20,858 nt of DNA, taken from positions 362,569 to 383,426 of the forward strand of contig KQ482050.1 of NCBI GenBank assembly GCA_001430745.1, in the 5' to 3' direction. Made by a program: the position numbers and the translations under genes. Below, piece after piece: positions 18,501 to 20,858 of this stretch; positions within the stretch are counted from its first letter, which is position 1, and each line of letters begins with the position of its first letter. Under the pieces are notes generated by a model that had not been told where the DNA came from, searched no databases, and worked only from the letters and a program-made list of their open reading frames with translations. This stretch comes from Auxenochlorella pyrenoidosa (Eukaryota; Chlorophyta; Trebouxiophyceae; Chlorellales; Chlorellaceae).

Positions 18501-20746
18501 ATGGCCAGCCTGCCAGAGGCCACAGGCGGAGGCCCCACACTCAGCAGAGGCGGCCCCTGCCTCAGGTTTCGGCCCCGCCCTTGTCGGCGGCTTTCTTCGC
18601 TGTGCCATTGCACTTGTGGCAGTCAATTGCGTTTCCAGAAGCAGGCCGCGACTTCCAGGGCCTCGAAAGCACACTGCCCCGCCGCGACTTGTAGGGCGTG
18701 CTCACTTGCCCACGGCAGGCTGAGACTCTCGTGGACGCACCGGCGGTCGATCGCATCCATGAACACTGACGGAGCGCACACCAGGGTGCTGGCAGCACCC
18801 CGCCGCCTGGCCGCCGCCTCGGCAGCAGCAGTCGCCGCTTTTTGGCACGACCTCACCGTGCAGGCAAGCGGCCCAGCCATTGGGGACAGCCACCCTTGTG
18901 TCTTAATACGCGCCTCGTGCACATCACTCGAACACAAGGGTTGGGTTTGCTGGCATGACCGGGTCACGAGGTGCTCTCACTGATGCCCGCCCTGCTCGGC
19001 TGCTGCTGCACCACCGGCCCCGTCGCCCCCGCAGGAGGTGAGCGGCTCCCTGGGCGATCTGGGCACCTTTTTGCCGCTGCTGGTGGGCCTCACCAAGAGC
19101 AGTGGGCTCAACCTGTCCACCACGCTCATCTTTACCGGTGGGAAGGGGTCTTCGCTGGTGGGAAGGGGCGCTGTGCTGCCTCCCGGGGTGCCTGCCCCTC
19201 TGCCAGGAACTGCACGACACTGGCCCACGCTCATCTTCACCAGTGGGGAAGGGGCGCTGTGCTGCTCCTTTGGGCCTGGTACAAGCCTTCGGGCGACAAA
19301 TTGTAAGACTAGGTTACTAGCTGTGCTGCTCCCCCGGGTGCCTGCTCCTCTGCTGGGGACTGCTGCGACCAGCGGCCCTGGGCTCAGCAGGAGCGCGCAT
19401 GCCTGGCCGAACGCCTGCTGTCGTGGCCCCCCGTCCAAGCTGGTGGTTGTGTTTGCCGTTGTAGATGCTGCAGTGCCTGCCGTCGTACCTGCCACTGTGC
19501 ATGCTGTCATGCCACAACCGGGAGCCTGCTGCCTCCGTGGGCTGGCGGCCCGTGCGCCTGGCTCGTTCCCCTGCACCCCCCCCCCCACCCCTTCCACCCC
19601 CAACCCCCCGGGAATTCCAGGCCTGTACAACATCGCGACGGGGCTGGCCTTTGGGCTGCCCATGCCGGTGCAACCGATGAAGACGATTGCAGCTGTGGCG
19701 CTCAGCCAGGCCGCCCTCACAGTCCCGCAGGTAAGGCCCGGGGGCGGCGCCGGCGGGGTGGACGCCACGACGGTATGGGCGCATGACTTGTGTGCTGTCA
19801 GGCCACGGGCAGCTCAGTCCCCACCTTGCACCACCCATCCCCGCCCGCTGGTCCTGCCCTCTGGCGCGGGTGCCCACCTGCCGGCTTTGCGAGCGATGGC
19901 GTGCCGTCCCTGCGAGACCAGCCGCCCCTCGAGAATACATAGAGAGGAGGTCCTCCCTGTTTGGCGCCACGTCCCTGCCCTTGTTCTCCCCTCCTGCGCG
20001 GCAGATCATGGCCGCCGGCATCTTTGTCAGCGCGTGCGTGCTGGCGCTGGGGGCCACGGGCGGTTTCTGGCTGGCCAGCAGGTGAGGACAGGGCATGTCG
20101 GGAGCGCCGTGCCGGCTTCTCCTGTTGGATCATGCTTCAAAAAACAACGACGGTGCAGCCGCCCAGCCGCCCAGCCGCGGCTGCCTGCGTGCTGGGAGCA
20201 CGAGCCGGCCTGCAGCCTGCTCCTGTAACCTGTCCCCCGCACGTCGCCAGCTCTCTCGCCCGCCCCCCCCCCACCCCCACCCCTGCGCAGGCTGATCCCC
20301 ATGCCAGTGATCCGAGGCATGCAGCTGGGCCTGGGGCTGGGGCTGGCCAAAAAGGTGAGCGAGTGTGTGTGTGAGCGTGTGGATGGGTGGCGTGTGTGGG
20401 GAGCACGCGGTGGGGGCCGAAACTAGCTCACAAGGTTCTCTTTTGGTGTGCCGGCGTCCAGCATGCCTGGGTTGGGGGATCCCCGTGCGCTGTGGCCCAT
20501 TGTGTCGCGGCCAGCAGCCAGCGGCAGAGTCGGACGCCTGCAGCGAGCCGGCAATGTCGCCAAGGGGACGAACACGTGAGCGCATGGCCCACGCCAGGGC
20601 CCTCTCAATTGCTTGCGCAGGGATGGCAGCAGGCCTGGTATGCCGACGGCAAGGCGGCCCCGGCCCGTGGGTGGTGGGGCCCGGAGGGCCTGTTCCTCGC
20701 CCTCGCTGCCCTGGCCTTCATCTTGCTGGCTGTGTACCCCAGAGAG
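18501..20746 (+). CDS. MOT1: MOT1-type molybdate transporter, N-terminal half (3' end outside window)
   Basis: High-affinity molybdate uptake protein of the MOT1 (sulfate-transporter-like, SULTR5) family; molybdenum feeds the cofactor of nitrate reductase. Exons join in phase: 18501-18863, 19035-19137, 19621-19730, 20005-20081, 20291-20354, 20621-20746, and the gene then leaves the window. Diagnostic stretches are FWHDLTVQEVSGSLGDLGTF, LSTTLIFTGLYNIATGLAFG, LPMPVQPMKTIAAVALSQAA, IMAAGIFVSACVLALGATGG, LIPMPVIRGMQLGLGLGLAK and GPEGLFLALAALAFILLAVY. These match plant MOT1 in order, with hydrophobic membrane segments. The first intron begins GCAAGC, another GC donor, supported by phase and by the continuity of TVQ with EVSGSLGDLG. 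The start is ambiguous: ACCATGG at 18501 is the best context, ATG 18759 is in frame, and a 153-base in-frame intron (18566-18718) is possible in exon 1. Confidence 0.88.
19119..19255 (+). repeat. Duplicated donor edge of a MOT1 exon
   Basis: The exon ending at 19137 reads CACGCTCATCTTTACCGGTG then GGAAGGGG. A copy at 19226-19255 reads CACGCTCATCTTCACCAGTG then GGGAAGGGG, inside the downstream intron. A larger echo follows: GGCGCTGTGCTGC then a C/T-rich block recurs at about 19166, 19254 and 19318. This is the same pattern as in malate dehydrogenase. Confidence 0.8.
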
Positions 20747-20772
20747 GTGCGCCAGAGAGGTCGTGCGCCCTC
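20741..20772 (+). repeat. Short tandem copy of the last visible MOT1 donor
   Basis: The donor region AGAGAGGTGCGCC is followed immediately by a near copy, AGAGAGGTCGTGCGCC. The exon end and its first intron bases are thus doubled in tandem. The first GT at 20747 keeps the frame and is taken as the used donor. Confidence 0.6.
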
Positions 20773-20858
20773 GCGCTGTCTAAAAATACTGTGCAATGCT
20801 GCTTCTTTTCTGTCGTGTTCTTGTGCCTCTGGGGGGTTGAGGTGGGGGTGAGGGAGGG

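Noticed and set aside
19038..20228. 396-codon plus-strand frame covering several MOT1 segments without splicing
   Set aside because: The transporter motifs in it are interrupted by text unlike any transporter at 19138-19620 and after 19730. GT-AG splicing restores the family sequence in order.

Overview
The window looks like nuclear DNA of a green alga, most likely a Chlorella-like trebouxiophyte. It is very GC-rich. Genes are split into many small exons by short GC-rich introns with GT...CAG borders and several GC...AG borders. TGTAA, the usual green-algal polyadenylation signal, lies downstream of several genes, and the recognisable proteins are most plant-like. There is no operon logic. 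The species assignment is an inference from these traits.

Layout, left to right. (1) 45-751 (+): the last three exons of a purple acid phosphatase, with a 3' region to a TGTAA at 1316. (2) 1734-2579 (+): a weakly supported low-complexity gene model of unknown function, with a long trailer to a TGTAA at 3440. (3) 3889-6148 (-): a convergent gene for a secreted Ala/Gln-rich protein of 306 residues. It is built from two ~1-kb tandem copies of a three-module exon cassette. (4) 6838-11752 (-): a complete 11-exon cytosolic-type NAD malate dehydrogenase of 329 residues whose catalytic residues are all present. Its introns are full of degraded copies of its own exon-intron junctions. (5) 11753-13415: a 1.7-kb divergent intergenic region carrying copy 1 of a dispersed ~325-bp repeat. 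(6) 13416-17834 (+): a gene for a probably secreted six-bladed NHL propeller, followed by a Pro-rich linker and two single-exon, six-cysteine knottin-like modules. (7) 17835-18500: an intergenic region with copy 2 of the dispersed repeat, ending just upstream of the next gene. (8) 18501-20746 and beyond (+): the 5' part of a MOT1-type molybdate transporter, running off the right edge.

The genes do not form one pathway. Phosphatase (phosphate scavenging), molybdate uptake (cofactor for nitrate reductase), malate dehydrogenase (redox shuttling) and two probable extracellular-matrix proteins are ordinary neighbours in an algal chromosome. The most unusual material is structural. It comprises recurrent tandem duplication of exon edges inside introns, cassette duplication in the Ala/Gln-rich gene, exon-equals-domain duplication of cysteine modules, and a stop codon that overlaps a splice donor. 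I saw no CRISPR array, tRNA, rRNA or complete transposon. All exon borders were read by eye from splice consensus, reading-frame continuity and family resemblance, not from transcripts.
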